Shown here: piece after piece, positions 8,230-16,923 of the stretch
How the letters are laid out: the number at the start of each line of letters is the position of its first letter
Position numbering within the stretch: the stretch's first letter is position 1
Assembly: GCF_000377565.1 (NCBI RefSeq)
Contig: NZ_KB898374.1
Location: 1 to 64,000 of the forward strand
DNA: 64,000 nt
Reading direction: 5' to 3'
DNA from: Rhizobium sp. 2MFCol3.1
GTDB lineage: Bacteria; Pseudomonadota; Alphaproteobacteria; Rhizobiales; Rhizobiaceae
Translations under genes and position numbers: made by a program
Notes under the pieces: model-generated
What the model saw: the letters and a program-made list of their open reading frames with translations, nothing else
What the model was told of the DNA's origin: nothing
Database searches by the model: none

Positions 8230-9360
8230 ATGACCGACGCTCTCCAGACGCAACCCAAGCCCATCCCCGTCACAGTTCTCACCGGCTACCTCGGCGCCGG
8301 CAAGACGACGCTGTTGAACCGCATCCTGACGGAAGCGCATGGCAAGAAGTATGCCGTCATCGTCAACGAGTTCGGCGAGATCGGCATCGACAATGATCTG
8401 ATCGTCGAATCCGACGAAGAGATCTACGAGATGAACAATGGCTGTGTCTGCTGCACGGTGCGCGGCGACCTGATCCGCGTCGTCGAAGGCCTGATGCGCC
8501 GCCCCGGCCGTTTCGACGGCATCATCGTCGAGACGACGGGCCTTGCCGATCCGGTGCCTGTTGCCCAGACCTTCTTCATGGATGACGACGTTCGCGCCAA
8601 GACCGAGCTCGATGCCGTGGTCGCCCTCGTCGACGCCAAGCACCTGCCGCTGCGCCTGAAGGACAGCCGCGAGGCCGAAGACCAGATCGCCTTCGCCGAC
8701 GTCGTGCTGATCAACAAGACCGACCTCGTCACGCCGGAAGAGCTGGCGCAGATCGAAGACGTCGTGCGCGCGATCAACCCGTCGGCCCGCGTCTACAAGA
8801 CCAGCCGCTCCGGCGTCGATCTCGCCCGCGTGCTCGACCAGGGCGCCTTCAATCTGGAACGCGCGCTGGAAAACGACCCGCACTTCCTCGACCACGATCA
8901 CCCCGACCATGTCTGCGGTCCCGATTGCGGCCACGACCATGGCCACCATCACCATGCGCACGACCATGATCACGATCATCACCACCACGATCATGACCAT
9001 CACCATCACGACCACGGGCACGACCACCATCACCATGGCGCCGTCTCCCCGATCCATGACGTGACGGTGCAGTCGGTTTCGCTGCGCGGCGGCGAGATGA
9101 ATCCGGACCGTTTCTTCCCCTGGATCCAGAAGATCACCCAGACGCAGGGCCCAAACATCCTGCGTCTCAAGGGCATTATTGCCTTCAAGGACGATGCCGA
9201 GCGCTATGTCGTTCAGGGCGTGCACATGATCATCGAAGGTGACCACCAGCGCGCCTGGAAGGACGGCGAGAAGCGCGAGACGCGTCTCGTCTTCATCGGC
9301 CGCGAGCTTGACCGCGAAAAGCTCGAAGCCTCCTTCAAGGCGTGCGAGGCCTCTGCCTGA
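8230..9360 (+). CDS. CobW/COG0523 GTPase, probable zinc metallochaperone with His-rich loop
   Basis: 376 aa. Walker A GYLGAGKTTLLN (from residue 19), metal-binding CxCC motif in NGCVCCTV (Cys72, 74, 75), switch region ETTGLADPVP and the guanine-specificity motif NKTD are present. A very His/Asp-rich stretch of about 50 residues (roughly 220-270) precedes the C-terminal CobW domain and could hold many zinc ions. Known relatives deliver zinc to apo-enzymes during starvation. A Zur-like box upstream and the overlapping WD40 gene support a zinc role rather than cobalamin synthesis; no cob genes are nearby. Confidence 0.9.
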   Translation: MTDALQTQPKPIPVTVLTGYLGAGKTTLLNRILTEAHGKKYAVIVNEFGEIGIDNDLIVESDEEIYEMNNGCVCCTVRGDLIRVVEGLMRRPGRFDGIIVETTGLADPVPVAQTFFMDDDVRAKTELDAVVALVDAKHLPLRLKDSREAEDQIAFADVVLINKTDLVTPEELAQIEDVVRAINPSARVYKTSRSGVDLARVLDQGAFNLERALENDPHFLDHDHPDHVCGPDCGHDHGHHHHAHDHDHDHHHHDHDHHHHDHGHDHHHHGAVSPIHDVTVQSVSLRGGEMNPDRFFPWIQKITQTQGPNILRLKGIIAFKDDAERYVVQGVHMIIEGDHQRAWKDGEKRETRLVFIGRELDREKLEASFKACEASA

Positions 9361-10349
9361 TGCCGACTGTTGCCCCGTTTGATATCGACGGCCATATCTT
9401 GGCCGTCGAATTTTTAGGTGATACCCCCTTCTTCGCCAGCGCCACCGGCACGTTTCACCGGCTGGATGGTTCTGAAAAGGTCACCGAAGCCCATCAGGGC
9501 ATGCTCACCTGCATCCGCGATCCCTATAGCGAAAGCCTGATCTCTGGCGGCGAAGACGGCAAGGTGCTGCGGATTGCGGCCGATGGCAGCGTCACCGAGC
9601 TGGCGCATGCGCCGCGCAAGTGGATCTCGCAGCTCGCCGCCGGCCCGCAGGGCGCCATAGCCTATTCCCACGGCAAGAGCGCGATCGTTCGCCTTGCCGA
9701 TGGCACCACCCGCGAATTCACCGAGGAACGCACCGTCGAAGGCCTCGCCTTCGCACCCAAGGGCATGCGCGTCGCCGCCGCCCGCTATAATGGCGTGTCG
9801 CTGCATTGGGTGGCGGGCGATGCCAAGCCCGTCGATCTCGAATGGAAGGGCGCCCATACAGGCGTGACCTTCTCGCCGGATGGCAACTTCCTCGTCACGA
9901 CAATGCAGGAAAACGCGCTGCACGGCTGGAAGCTCGACATCAAGCCCGGCTCTGAAGCCCGCCACATGCGCATGACCGGCTACCCCGCCAAGGTCAAGTC
10001 GCTCTCGTGGTCGGCCAAGGGCAAGTGGCTCGCCTCATCAGGCGCCCCCGCCGCCATCGTCTGGCCGTTCTCGGGCAAGGATGGCCCGATGGGCAAGGCG
10101 CCGCTCGAACTCGGCACGCGCGCCAACATCATGGCGACATCGGTCAAGTTCCACCCGGCCGAAGACATTCTCGCCATCGGCTTCATCGACGGCATGATCC
10201 TCGCCGTTCGCCTCGCCGACAGCAAGGAAGCGCTGATCCGCCGCCCCGGCAAGGGTGCGATCACCGCTATGAGCTGGAGCAAGAACGGCAAGCTGCTGGC
10301 CTTCGCCTCGGAAGCCGGCGATTGCGGCGTGGTCGATATCGCCGCCTGA
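9360..10349 (+). CDS. WD40 repeat beta-propeller protein
   Basis: 329 aa, cytosolic, no signal peptide. Repeated short blades end in LxxASGG-like or SxDGxxL patterns, e.g. ESLISGGEDGKVLRI, GVTFSPDGNFLVTT, KSLSWSAKGKWLASSG and AMSWSKNGKLLAFASE. The ATG shares one base with the CobW stop (TGATG), so the two are translated together. Propellers are protein-interaction platforms, so it may be a partner or client adaptor of the zinc GTPase. That is inferred only from gene coupling. An ATG at 9342 inside cobW is unlikely. Confidence 0.85.
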   Translation: MPTVAPFDIDGHILAVEFLGDTPFFASATGTFHRLDGSEKVTEAHQGMLTCIRDPYSESLISGGEDGKVLRIAADGSVTELAHAPRKWISQLAAGPQGAIAYSHGKSAIVRLADGTTREFTEERTVEGLAFAPKGMRVAAARYNGVSLHWVAGDAKPVDLEWKGAHTGVTFSPDGNFLVTTMQENALHGWKLDIKPGSEARHMRMTGYPAKVKSLSWSAKGKWLASSGAPAAIVWPFSGKDGPMGKAPLELGTRANIMATSVKFHPAEDILAIGFIDGMILAVRLADSKEALIRRPGKGAITAMSWSKNGKLLAFASEAGDCGVVDIAA

Positions 10350-10390
10350 GGCGCATAATAAAGACGTTCGCGAACAGAGAGCCTGATCAG

Positions 10391-11200
10391 ATGCCGCAGA
10401 CCGGAAACGCCATCGCCGAAACCGCAGCCGCCAACGATGCCTCTGCATGGGTGTTGATCCGCGCCGAGGCCCTGGCGCTCTGCGAACGCGAACCAGTCTT
10501 GCGGCCTCTTTTGACATCGCAGGTGATCGAGGCTGCGGATAGCGCGACAATCGTTGCCCGCGTGCTCGCCGCGCGCCTCTCGCGCGCCGATGTCGATACG
10601 GCGGCTCTGACGACGCTTCTCCAGGAGACGCTGACCCCTGATATCCTCACCGATATCCAGGCCGACCTGATGGCGGTGCGCAAGCGCGATCCGGCCTGCA
10701 CGACCTATCTGCATGCGCTGCTCAATCTGAAGGGCTTCCACGCCCTGCAGATCCACCGCGCCGCTCATAAATTGTGGAACGACGACCGCGTCGAGGTCGC
10801 CAGCTGGCTGTCCAATCTCGCCTCGCTGGTCTTCGGCCCGGATATTCACCCGGCCGCGAGGATCGGCTCGGGCATCATGCTCGACCACGGCTCCGGTATC
10901 GTCATCGGCGAAACGGCTGTCATCGAGGACGAGGTCTCCATCCTTCAGGGCGTCACGCTCGGCGGTACTGGCAAGGAAACCGGAGACCGCCACCCGAAGA
11001 TCCGCCGCGGCGTGATGATCGGCGCCGGCGCCAAGATCCTCGGCAATATCGAGATCGGCGCCTTTAGCAAGGTCGCGGCCGGCAGCGTGGTGGTAAAGCC
11101 GGTTCCGGCCCATTGCACGGTGGCGGGCGTCCCGGCCGCTGTGGTGCGCATCCATCCCGCCAGCGAAATCCCCGCCGAGAGCATGGACCAGAACATCTGA
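10391..11200 (+). CDS. cysE: Serine O-acetyltransferase
   Basis: Transfers acetyl from acetyl-CoA to L-serine to make O-acetylserine for cysteine synthesis; 269 aa. An alpha-helical N-terminal domain precedes a left-handed parallel beta helix with hexapeptide repeats (IGSGIMLDHGSGIVIGETAV, then GVTLGGTGKETGDRHPKI). The catalytic Asp-His pair lies in the DHG segment. The gene starts 41 bp after the WD40 gene on the same strand and may receive read-through from the zinc-regulated unit. The C-terminal tail ends ESMDQNI; terminal Ile is typical of enzymes that bind cysteine synthase. Confidence 0.95.
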   Translation: MPQTGNAIAETAAANDASAWVLIRAEALALCEREPVLRPLLTSQVIEAADSATIVARVLAARLSRADVDTAALTTLLQETLTPDILTDIQADLMAVRKRDPACTTYLHALLNLKGFHALQIHRAAHKLWNDDRVEVASWLSNLASLVFGPDIHPAARIGSGIMLDHGSGIVIGETAVIEDEVSILQGVTLGGTGKETGDRHPKIRRGVMIGAGAKILGNIEIGAFSKVAAGSVVVKPVPAHCTVAGVPAAVVRIHPASEIPAESMDQNI

Positions 11201-11202
11201 GC

Positions 11203-12360
11203 CTAAGCCGCCTGCTCCTGCGCCGGCGATGCCTCGACCCGGTCGCGGCCCCGCCGCTTGGAAGCGTAGAGCGCGGTATCGGCCCGCTCCAAAAGCCTCT
11301 TGAAGTCGATATCCGGACCGCTGCAGGCGGCGACGCCGATGCTCAACGTTGGAAGCGACGCAAACACCGCCATCGTCGAAACCTGCTCCGAAAACGCCAG
11401 CCGCATCCGCTCGGCGACCGCGATCGCCCCGTCCTCGGCGGTATTCTTCAGCACCACGAGAAACTCGTCGCCGCCGTGGCGAGACAGGAGATCATCGGGC
11501 CGCAGCACGCTGCGCGCCGCACTTGAAAACAGCCGAAGCACATCGTCTCCGACGGGATGGCCGTGCTGGTCGTTCAATTGCTTGAAGTGATCAATATCGA
11601 CCACCAGCAGCGCCAAAGCATGAGCATCGCGCACCGGCAGCCGTTGCGCCAGTCCGCCGCGGTTGAGCGCTCCCGTCAGCGGATCATGATGCGCCAGCGC
11701 GATCAGTTCGCTCCTGTTGCGCTCGGCCGCCATCAGCACGATCAGCATGCTGCGCAGCGCCAGAAAGATCACCGCCGTCGATGCCATCCAGCTATGGGCG
11801 ACGGTGGCGCCGTAGGGATCCGGGCCCGCGATCTCGCCCGTTGCCGCCATGACGCTACGCACCAGGAAGATCGCCGCCGTCGGCAGATAGAGCCATGCGA
11901 GCAGCCCCGCCGAGAAAAGCTTCTCGCGCCTGTAGATGCCGATACCTTCGCGTAGCACCGCCAGATCGCACAGGCAGCAGATGGCCGAGACATAGAACAG
12001 CCGCGTCGACACAGACATGTCGCCGGAGGGCAGAGCCGCGACCGGGAGGCTGATGCAGACAAGCGCCAGCGCGCAGGCAAGCATCGACACCGGCCGGCCG
12101 GCGAGCACGCGGATGGCGAAGAACGACAGCAGGTAACCGGCGATGGTCAGCACATTGCCCAGCTGGATCGACAGCACATAGGGGATGTAATTGCGCAGGC
12201 AGACGAGCAGCGTACCCACGCCGAGCACCAGATAGCTGGCGCCCCACCAGGCCGGCCAGCGACCGAACCGCCCGGTCCAATAGCTCACCATATGCGCGCT
12301 TCCGAGAACCAGCAGCGTCATGGCGGAGACGACGTAGATCGTCCGCAGATCCAAAATCAT
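11203..12360 (-). CDS. Membrane-anchored diguanylate cyclase (GGDEF)
   Basis: 385 aa. The first 215 residues contain about six hydrophobic helices with no recognised sensor signature. The C-terminal GGDEF domain has the catalytic motif in RHGGDEFLVVLK. An inhibitory RxxD site (RPDD) lies exactly five residues before GGDEF, so product feedback by c-di-GMP is likely. Its stop codon lies two bases from that of the convergent cysE gene. The signal sensed is unknown. Confidence 0.9.
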   Translation of the reverse strand: MILDLRTIYVVSAMTLLVLGSAHMVSYWTGRFGRWPAWWGASYLVLGVGTLLVCLRNYIPYVLSIQLGNVLTIAGYLLSFFAIRVLAGRPVSMLACALALVCISLPVAALPSGDMSVSTRLFYVSAICCLCDLAVLREGIGIYRREKLFSAGLLAWLYLPTAAIFLVRSVMAATGEIAGPDPYGATVAHSWMASTAVIFLALRSMLIVLMAAERNRSELIALAHHDPLTGALNRGGLAQRLPVRDAHALALLVVDIDHFKQLNDQHGHPVGDDVLRLFSSAARSVLRPDDLLSRHGGDEFLVVLKNTAEDGAIAVAERMRLAFSEQVSTMAVFASLPTLSIGVAACSGPDIDFKRLLERADTALYASKRRGRDRVEASPAQEQAA

Positions 12361-12462
12361 GTACGCGCCTCCAATCCACCGGCGCGGACACGTTACGAGA
12401 TCGCTATTGCGTTTTGATTGGAACGCTCGGTCGCATTTTAATCAACGCGCCGAAAACCCCGC

Positions 12463-13470
12463 TCAGACAGGGCGTGCGGCGGCGATGATCTCGGAGAGAA
12501 GCCCGTGCAGCGCATCGCGGTAACCGGTTCTCGCCGAGGGGCCGTTTTCGTCTGAAGTCATCACGACGGTGAGCTTCAGCGACGGCACGATATAAAGCAT
12601 CTGGCCGCCATAGCCCCAGCCGAAATGAACTTGCTCGCCGCCGATCTCTCGCGAGAACCAGCCGTAACCGTAGTCATCGCCCGAGAAGCGCGAATTGGTG
12701 CGGTGCTGCCAGGACTGAACGACCCAATCGGCGGGCACGACCTGCGTGCCATCTCGAGCCTTGCCGCCATTGCGATAGAGCTCGCCGAAGGCAAGCAGCG
12801 AGCGCGCGGTCATCGCCATCTGATTGCCGCCGAGATAGATCCCCTGCGGATCCCGCTCCCATGCGCCGATGCGAAAGCCATCGACCGGCGCCAGCCACTC
12901 CCGCGCCAAGGCGAGCGTCGATTTCCCGCCGACCTTGGTCAGGATCGCCGAGAGCAGATGGGTCGAGGCTGTCGAATAGAGCATCTGCCCGCCCGGCTCA
13001 TCGGCAAACGGCTGCGCAAGCGCGAACCGCACCCAGTTGCGCGACGACACGAAACGACCGTAGTCGGGACCGGAGAGACGGCCAAGCCCGGCCTGCATGG
13101 AGAGCAGGTTACCGATGGTGATCTCGCCGAGCCTTGGATCCGGATTGTCTGGCAGGTCGGCTTTGAGGATCGGCGCGATCTTCTGATCCGGCCCCTCGAG
13201 CAAGCCCTTCTCAATGGCTATGCCGACGAGGCTTGAGATGATCGACTTGGAGGCCGACTTGATGTTGACGGATTCCTTGGTCGAATGGCCGCGATAGCCA
13301 TGCTCGGCGATGATCTCGCCATCCCTGGCGACGACGACAGCCTTCAGTGGCCGCAACTCCTCTCGTGACGCGCCGCCATCAAGCAGCGTGGCAACCGCGT
13401 TCGGCTGCTGCGCGAAGGCGGCGGCTGGCGTGAGCGACAGGACGAAGAGAAGTGCGAGGCGCTTGATCAT
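12463..13470 (-). CDS. Secreted serine hydrolase, beta-lactamase class C / penicillin-binding-like
   Basis: 335 aa with an N-terminal signal peptide (cleavage near AAAFAQQ). The SxxK nucleophile motif is SASK at residues 72-75. A C-terminal HFGWGYGG segment occupies the place of the KTG-type triad, and MLYSTASTHLL holds the middle Tyr motif. Such proteins include esterases, carboxypeptidases and amide hydrolases; true beta-lactamase activity is not implied. It is likely periplasmic and monocistronic. Confidence 0.85.
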   Translation of the reverse strand: MIKRLALLFVLSLTPAAAFAQQPNAVATLLDGGASREELRPLKAVVVARDGEIIAEHGYRGHSTKESVNIKSASKSIISSLVGIAIEKGLLEGPDQKIAPILKADLPDNPDPRLGEITIGNLLSMQAGLGRLSGPDYGRFVSSRNWVRFALAQPFADEPGGQMLYSTASTHLLSAILTKVGGKSTLALAREWLAPVDGFRIGAWERDPQGIYLGGNQMAMTARSLLAFGELYRNGGKARDGTQVVPADWVVQSWQHRTNSRFSGDDYGYGWFSREIGGEQVHFGWGYGGQMLYIVPSLKLTVVMTSDENGPSARTGYRDALHGLLSEIIAAARPV

Positions 13471-13564
13471 GCGCCATTATCTATGACGGGCGGCCGATCA
13501 AATCATCGGCCGTCCCTTCAAACTCACATGGATGTGAAACCTTATGATCGCGCTTTCTGCGAGA

Positions 13565-13795
13565 TCATTGATGCACGCATTTTCGGTTCATCTGGGGTCG
13601 CTTTTGCGCTTTCGTGAATTTCGCGATCATCCCCGCCGGACATTTCTTGTCGTCGAAGAGCACGGATTCGCCCGGCGCCATCGCATCGACCGTCGGCTTC
13701 GCCGTCACCGTCTTGATTGCTGCAAAGCAAGTCGACGCGCCCGCCAACGACAGCAGGCAGGCGGCGGAAAGGGAAAAAAGTAGAGACCGTATCAT
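13565..13795 (-). CDS. Small secreted protein, possibly DUF6719-like
   Basis: 76 aa. A clear signal peptide (MIRSLLFSLSAACLLSLAGA, then STCFAA) precedes about 50 mature residues including PGESVLFDDKKCPAGMIAKF. The mature pattern of a short beta segment plus a single CPxG motif resembles small Rhizobiales periplasmic proteins grouped, as far as I recall, under DUF6719. Function unknown. An 18-bp perfect palindrome lies just upstream of the start. Confidence 0.7.
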   Translation of the reverse strand: MIRSLLFSLSAACLLSLAGASTCFAAIKTVTAKPTVDAMAPGESVLFDDKKCPAGMIAKFTKAQKRPQMNRKCVHQ

Positions 13796-13810
13796 ATGCT
13801 CGCCCTCACG

Positions 13811-13828
13811 TTTTAGTGATCACTAAAA
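13811..13828. promoter_or_regulatory. Perfect 18-bp palindrome upstream of the small secreted protein gene
   Basis: TTTTAGTGATCACTAAAA is its own reverse complement. It ends 16 bases before the start codon of the gene at 13565-13795, a place where a bound repressor would block transcription or initiation. The regulator is unknown. It is too short and too close to the start to be that gene's terminator. Confidence 0.5.
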
Positions 13829-14401
13829 TACATTCCTACGGAATCGCGCCGTCGGCAAGTCATCCGATCGGCGAGCAGCACGAATATCCGCGCGCGGACT
13901 GCCCACGGCGGTGAAATAGGGAGAAGGCAGGCGGTCGAGGTTTGGGGTAGTGGATGTCAGGCTGGTCCGCCTGCCCGATCGTTCCAGGCTTTCCGGCTTC
14001 ATCAGATCGACAGGAGCGTCTCTCGATCTGGCGTCCCCGAACGAATCATCTGCCCTGACGGCATCCGATTCGACCTTTCGCGACCGTCATCGAGCGCCGA
14101 ATTATGAACGGAGACCGAACCGGTTCATGAACCCGGCTCCCTGCTCGATGACGCGTTCATGATGCTCCGACCCTACGCCATGGGGATGATTCTCGCCCAT
14201 ATTTTCATCCATATGATTGTTTTTTCTGCATTTTATTAGAACGAAAAGTGAATTTCTTCCCCATAAAGGCGAAGCTGCGGTGTTGCTAAAATATCGTTAA
14301 AATTTACCGTCACAGTTTTTTGTTCATCTGGCGTTCAGAAAACTCTTGGGAAAGCCGACTTTTGCGCTCACATTAGATACCAGAGAACTAGGAGTGCATG
14401 A
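13829..14401. other. Gene-poor stretch without a recognised gene
   Basis: About 570 bases. Short reading frames here show no conserved motif or ribosome-binding site and are not called. The left half is GC-rich and includes a 10-bp palindrome GTTCATGAAC at 14123-14132. The right half (about 14200-14350) is AT-rich with poly-T runs and probably contains the promoter of the small ORF at 14402. Confidence 0.5.
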
Positions 14402-14536
14402 ATGATTCTTAAGGCCACAGCCGCAGCGACCATATTCGCGGTCTATGCTTTCACGATGTTTTTCATCGCCGCCATACCGGACAATATCGTACAGACTGCC
14501 GGGACACAGCTGGTTGACGCCAGCGTCGTGAAATAA
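14402..14536 (+). CDS. 44-residue single-helix membrane peptide
   Basis: The ORF starts MILKATAAATIFAVYAF, continues through a hydrophobic segment of about 20 residues to IPDN, and ends in a short polar tail (TQLVDASVVK). AGGAG lies six bases before the ATG, and a long AT-rich upstream region could hold a promoter. No family is recognised. It may be a small inner-membrane protein or an uncleaved signal-peptide-like protein. Expression is unproven. Confidence 0.5.
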   Translation: MILKATAAATIFAVYAFTMFFIAAIPDNIVQTAGTQLVDASVVK

Positions 14537-14636
14537 GCGCCCTCAAACGACCGGCGTAGCGAATACAGAGGGGATGATAGTCCGCCGGCTCTTCCGGCGC
14601 CCCTTCAAACTGATTTCCTGAAACTGGAAATGAAAC

Positions 14637-14665
14637 AAAAAAGCCCCTCCCTTTCGGGGAGAGGC
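14637..14665 (-). terminator. Rho-independent terminator of the decarboxylase-acetyltransferase unit
   Basis: On the minus strand a stem (GCCTCTCCCC pairing with GGGAGGGGC, one mismatch, loop GAAA) is followed by TTTTTT. It begins about 30 bases after the acetyltransferase stop codon. Confidence 0.8.
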
Positions 14666-14697
14666 TCTGCGGGACAAGGCCTCGGACAAAACCTGAT

Positions 14698-15288
14698 TCA
14701 GGCCGCCCTGCGGATCGGCGCGCTGGCCAGCATCCGCCCCGTTGGGACGATCATGCCGGCCGCGCCGTCAAGCCAGCCCTCGACAAGCTCGAGCGCCAGA
14801 AAGCGCGAGCGTTCGAACGGGCCAGGCATGACGAGATGCTGAGCCTTTGCGGCGAAGAAGCCGAAACGCTCGTAATAGGGGGCATCGCCCACAAGCAGGA
14901 TGGCGCCGTGACCACGGGTCTTGGCTTCCAGCATGGCGGCACGCATCAGAGCCGAGCCGACACCCTTGCCCTCGAAGCTGGAATCGACCGCCAGCGGTCC
15001 GAGCAGCAGCGCGTCGATGGCCGTGCCATCGGCATTGACGCCGGCTTCGACATTCCACAGGCGCACGGTGCCGATGACGTGACCGTCGCGATCACGCGCA
15101 ACCAGCGCCAGGCCTTCGGCCGGAACGCGGCCACGGCGGATCTTTTCCGACGACTTGCCGCGGCGGTTCGGACCCATGGCGCGATCGAGCAAATTCTCGC
15201 GCGCAACGACATCGCCGGCATTTTCGGCGTCGATGGTGAAAATGGAATGCGCAAAGAATGCGCGGACAGAATCAAGAACAGCGGCCAT
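14698..15288 (-). CDS. GNAT family N-acetyltransferase (YhbS-like)
   Basis: 196 aa. The acetyl-CoA binding motif is in LGPLAVDSSFEGKGVGSALM (Q/RxxGxG/A-type loop), followed by AILLVGDAPYYERFGF, typical of YhbS-type acetyltransferases. It lies 88 bp downstream of the ornithine decarboxylase on the same strand and ahead of a strong terminator. The pair may be one transcript, and the acetyltransferase could act on an amine linked to polyamine metabolism; this is inferred from position only. Confidence 0.85.
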   Translation of the reverse strand: MAAVLDSVRAFFAHSIFTIDAENAGDVVARENLLDRAMGPNRRGKSSEKIRRGRVPAEGLALVARDRDGHVIGTVRLWNVEAGVNADGTAIDALLLGPLAVDSSFEGKGVGSALMRAAMLEAKTRGHGAILLVGDAPYYERFGFFAAKAQHLVMPGPFERSRFLALELVEGWLDGAAGMIVPTGRMLASAPIRRAA

Positions 15289-15376
15289 CTTGGCCTCCCG
15301 TACCCAAAACCGTTATCAGCGGCGGTGAATATGAATTGTGAAGGTGCCGCCCCGGCTGGCTACGGGGCCGGCGGTA

Positions 15377-16510
15377 TCAGATGATGTAGGCCTTCAGCGG
15401 CTCAAAGCCGTTGAACGCGACCGCCGAGTAGGTGGTCGTGTAGGCGCCGGTGCCTTCGATCAGGATCTCGTCGCCGATCGAAAGAGTGAGCGGCAGCGGG
15501 TAGAGGTTCTTCTCGTAAAGCACGTCGGCGGAATCGCAGGTCGGGCCGGCGATGACGCAGGGCTCCATTTCGTCGCCGTCACGCTCGGTGCGGATCGGGT
15601 AACGAATGGCTTCGTCCATGGTTTCGGCCAGACCGCCGAACTTGCCGATGTCGAGGAACACCCAGCGAGCGGCGTCGTTGTCCGACTTCTTCGAGATCAG
15701 CACGACTTCCGTCTTGATCACGCCGGCGTTGCCGACCATGCCGCGGCCCGGCTCGATGATCGTCTTCGGCAGGTTGTTGCCGAAGTGGTCACGAAGGCTC
15801 TGGTAGATCGCACGACCGTAAGCTTCAGCCGACGGAACGTCGCGCAGGTACTTGGTCGGGAAGCCGCCGCCCATGTTGACCATCTGCAGGTGGATACCCT
15901 GCTTGGCCAGCTGAACGAAGACGCGCTTGGCATCGGCAAGAGCCGAATCCCAGGCATCGACCTTGGTCATCTGCGAACCGACGTGGAACGACACGCCGTA
16001 GGATTCGAGGCCGAGCTGATGCGCGTAGACGAGAACGTCGACGGCCATCTGCGGCACGCAGCCGAACTTGCGCGACAGCGGCCATTCGGCGCCTTCGCCA
16101 TCGGTCAGAACACGGCAGAACACGCGGGCGCCGGGAGCGGCACGCGCGATCTTCTCGACTTCCTCGTGGCTGTCGACTGCAAAGAGGCTGACGCCGAGCG
16201 CATGCGCACGGGCAACGTCGCGTTCCTTCTTGATCGTGTTGCCGTAGGAGATACGGGCAGCGGTCGCACCGGCGTTGAGCGCCATTTCGATTTCAGCGAC
16301 GGACGCGCAATCGAAGTTGGAGCCCATGTCGGCGAGCAGCTTCAGGACTTCTGGAGCCGGGTTTGCCTTGACGGCGTAGTAGATGGCGCTGTCAGGCATG
16401 GCGTGACGGAAAGCGGAGAAATTGTCGCGCACGACGTCGAGGTCGACCACAAGGCAGGGACCGTCGGGACGTCGGGTTGCGAGAAAGTCGCGGATGCGCT
16501 GAGTGGTCAT
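15377..16510 (-). CDS. odc: Ornithine (lysine/ornithine) decarboxylase, PLP fold type III
   Basis: 377 aa, the length of rhizobial Odc proteins. It decarboxylates ornithine to putrescine, the first polyamine step. The PLP lysine is in YYAVKANPAPEVL, the phosphate-binding Gly-rich loop in VNMGGGFPTKY, and the active-site Cys region in GPTCDSADVLYEKN. The C-terminal GAYTTTYSAVAFNGF closes the beta domain. The start at ATG 16510 follows AAAAGGGA; the upstream extension of the frame is leader RNA. A long structured 5-prime region with a small ORF overlapping the start codon suggests post-transcriptional control. Confidence 0.95.
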   Translation of the reverse strand: MTTQRIRDFLATRRPDGPCLVVDLDVVRDNFSAFRHAMPDSAIYYAVKANPAPEVLKLLADMGSNFDCASVAEIEMALNAGATAARISYGNTIKKERDVARAHALGVSLFAVDSHEEVEKIARAAPGARVFCRVLTDGEGAEWPLSRKFGCVPQMAVDVLVYAHQLGLESYGVSFHVGSQMTKVDAWDSALADAKRVFVQLAKQGIHLQMVNMGGGFPTKYLRDVPSAEAYGRAIYQSLRDHFGNNLPKTIIEPGRGMVGNAGVIKTEVVLISKKSDNDAARWVFLDIGKFGGLAETMDEAIRYPIRTERDGDEMEPCVIAGPTCDSADVLYEKNLYPLPLTLSIGDEILIEGTGAYTTTYSAVAFNGFEPLKAYII

Positions 16511-16578
16511 ATCGATTCCCTTTTCAATTCCAGAGCTCCGGAAAAACCGGAGGACAAAGGGCAGCCGATCACTCGCAT
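16507..16578 (-). CDS. Possible 23-codon leader ORF overlapping the decarboxylase start
   Basis: Reads MRVIGCPLSSGFSGALELKR then ESI and stops in the TGA of the ATGA that also starts the decarboxylase. Such an overlap would allow translational coupling. The ribosome-binding site ahead of it is weak and conservation cannot be checked, so it may be chance. E. coli speF is controlled by an unrelated leader peptide, which makes the idea worth testing. Confidence 0.3.
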   Translation of the reverse strand: MRVIGCPLSSGFSGALELKRESI

Positions 16579-16917
16579 AGGAACCAGCCGGTGGAGACCC
16601 CGGAACCTTAGCAAGCGCTCGAATGCGCAAATGATGAATCAACGCCGCGAAAGCGACATGGATCCGGCTTTGTCTGCCATGGATTGGAGGGGGTTCCCTA
16701 CCGCACTTCCGGCAATGAAGGTGTGCCTCTTCAGTAACCCCCGCTGATGGAAAGCAGGGAGAGAACAAAAAGGCCCGCACCGTCGTTGCTTCAGGCGTCC
16801 TCGCATTTTCCGGTTGGCCGGAATAGCGACTGGAGGGGTTAATTCCAGGTACCTTACCGATTTCCTCACCAATTCGAGGGTTCGGCGGACACCCATGGGC
16901 ACGTGCGACTTTGGGCT
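16511..16917 (-). ncRNA. Candidate speF-type leader RNA of the ornithine decarboxylase gene
   Basis: About 400 nt of non-coding leader precede the decarboxylase. The speF motif (Rfam) is a long structured element known upstream of such genes in Alphaproteobacteria, and position and length fit. Visible structure on the transcript includes TTCCGG-CCAA-CCGGAA, a long-range pair GGGGGTT with AACCCCC, and a hairpin CTCCGG-TTTTT-CCGGAG 26 bases before the start. Ligand and mechanism are not known to me. A long frame running through it (to 16974) has no good ribosome-binding site and is not called. Confidence 0.55.
16536..16552 (-). promoter_or_regulatory. Hairpin just upstream of the decarboxylase ribosome-binding site
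   Basis: Six-base stem CTCCGG/CCGGAG with a five-base loop. It lies inside the possible leader ORF and about ten bases before the AAAAGGGA Shine-Dalgarno sequence, so it could gate ribosome access. Confidence 0.4.
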
Positions 16918-16923
16918 GAGGTC

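Noticed and set aside
13950..14162. 70-codon frame in the gene-poor stretch
   Set aside because: No ribosome-binding site, no recognisable motif, and composition like non-coding DNA.
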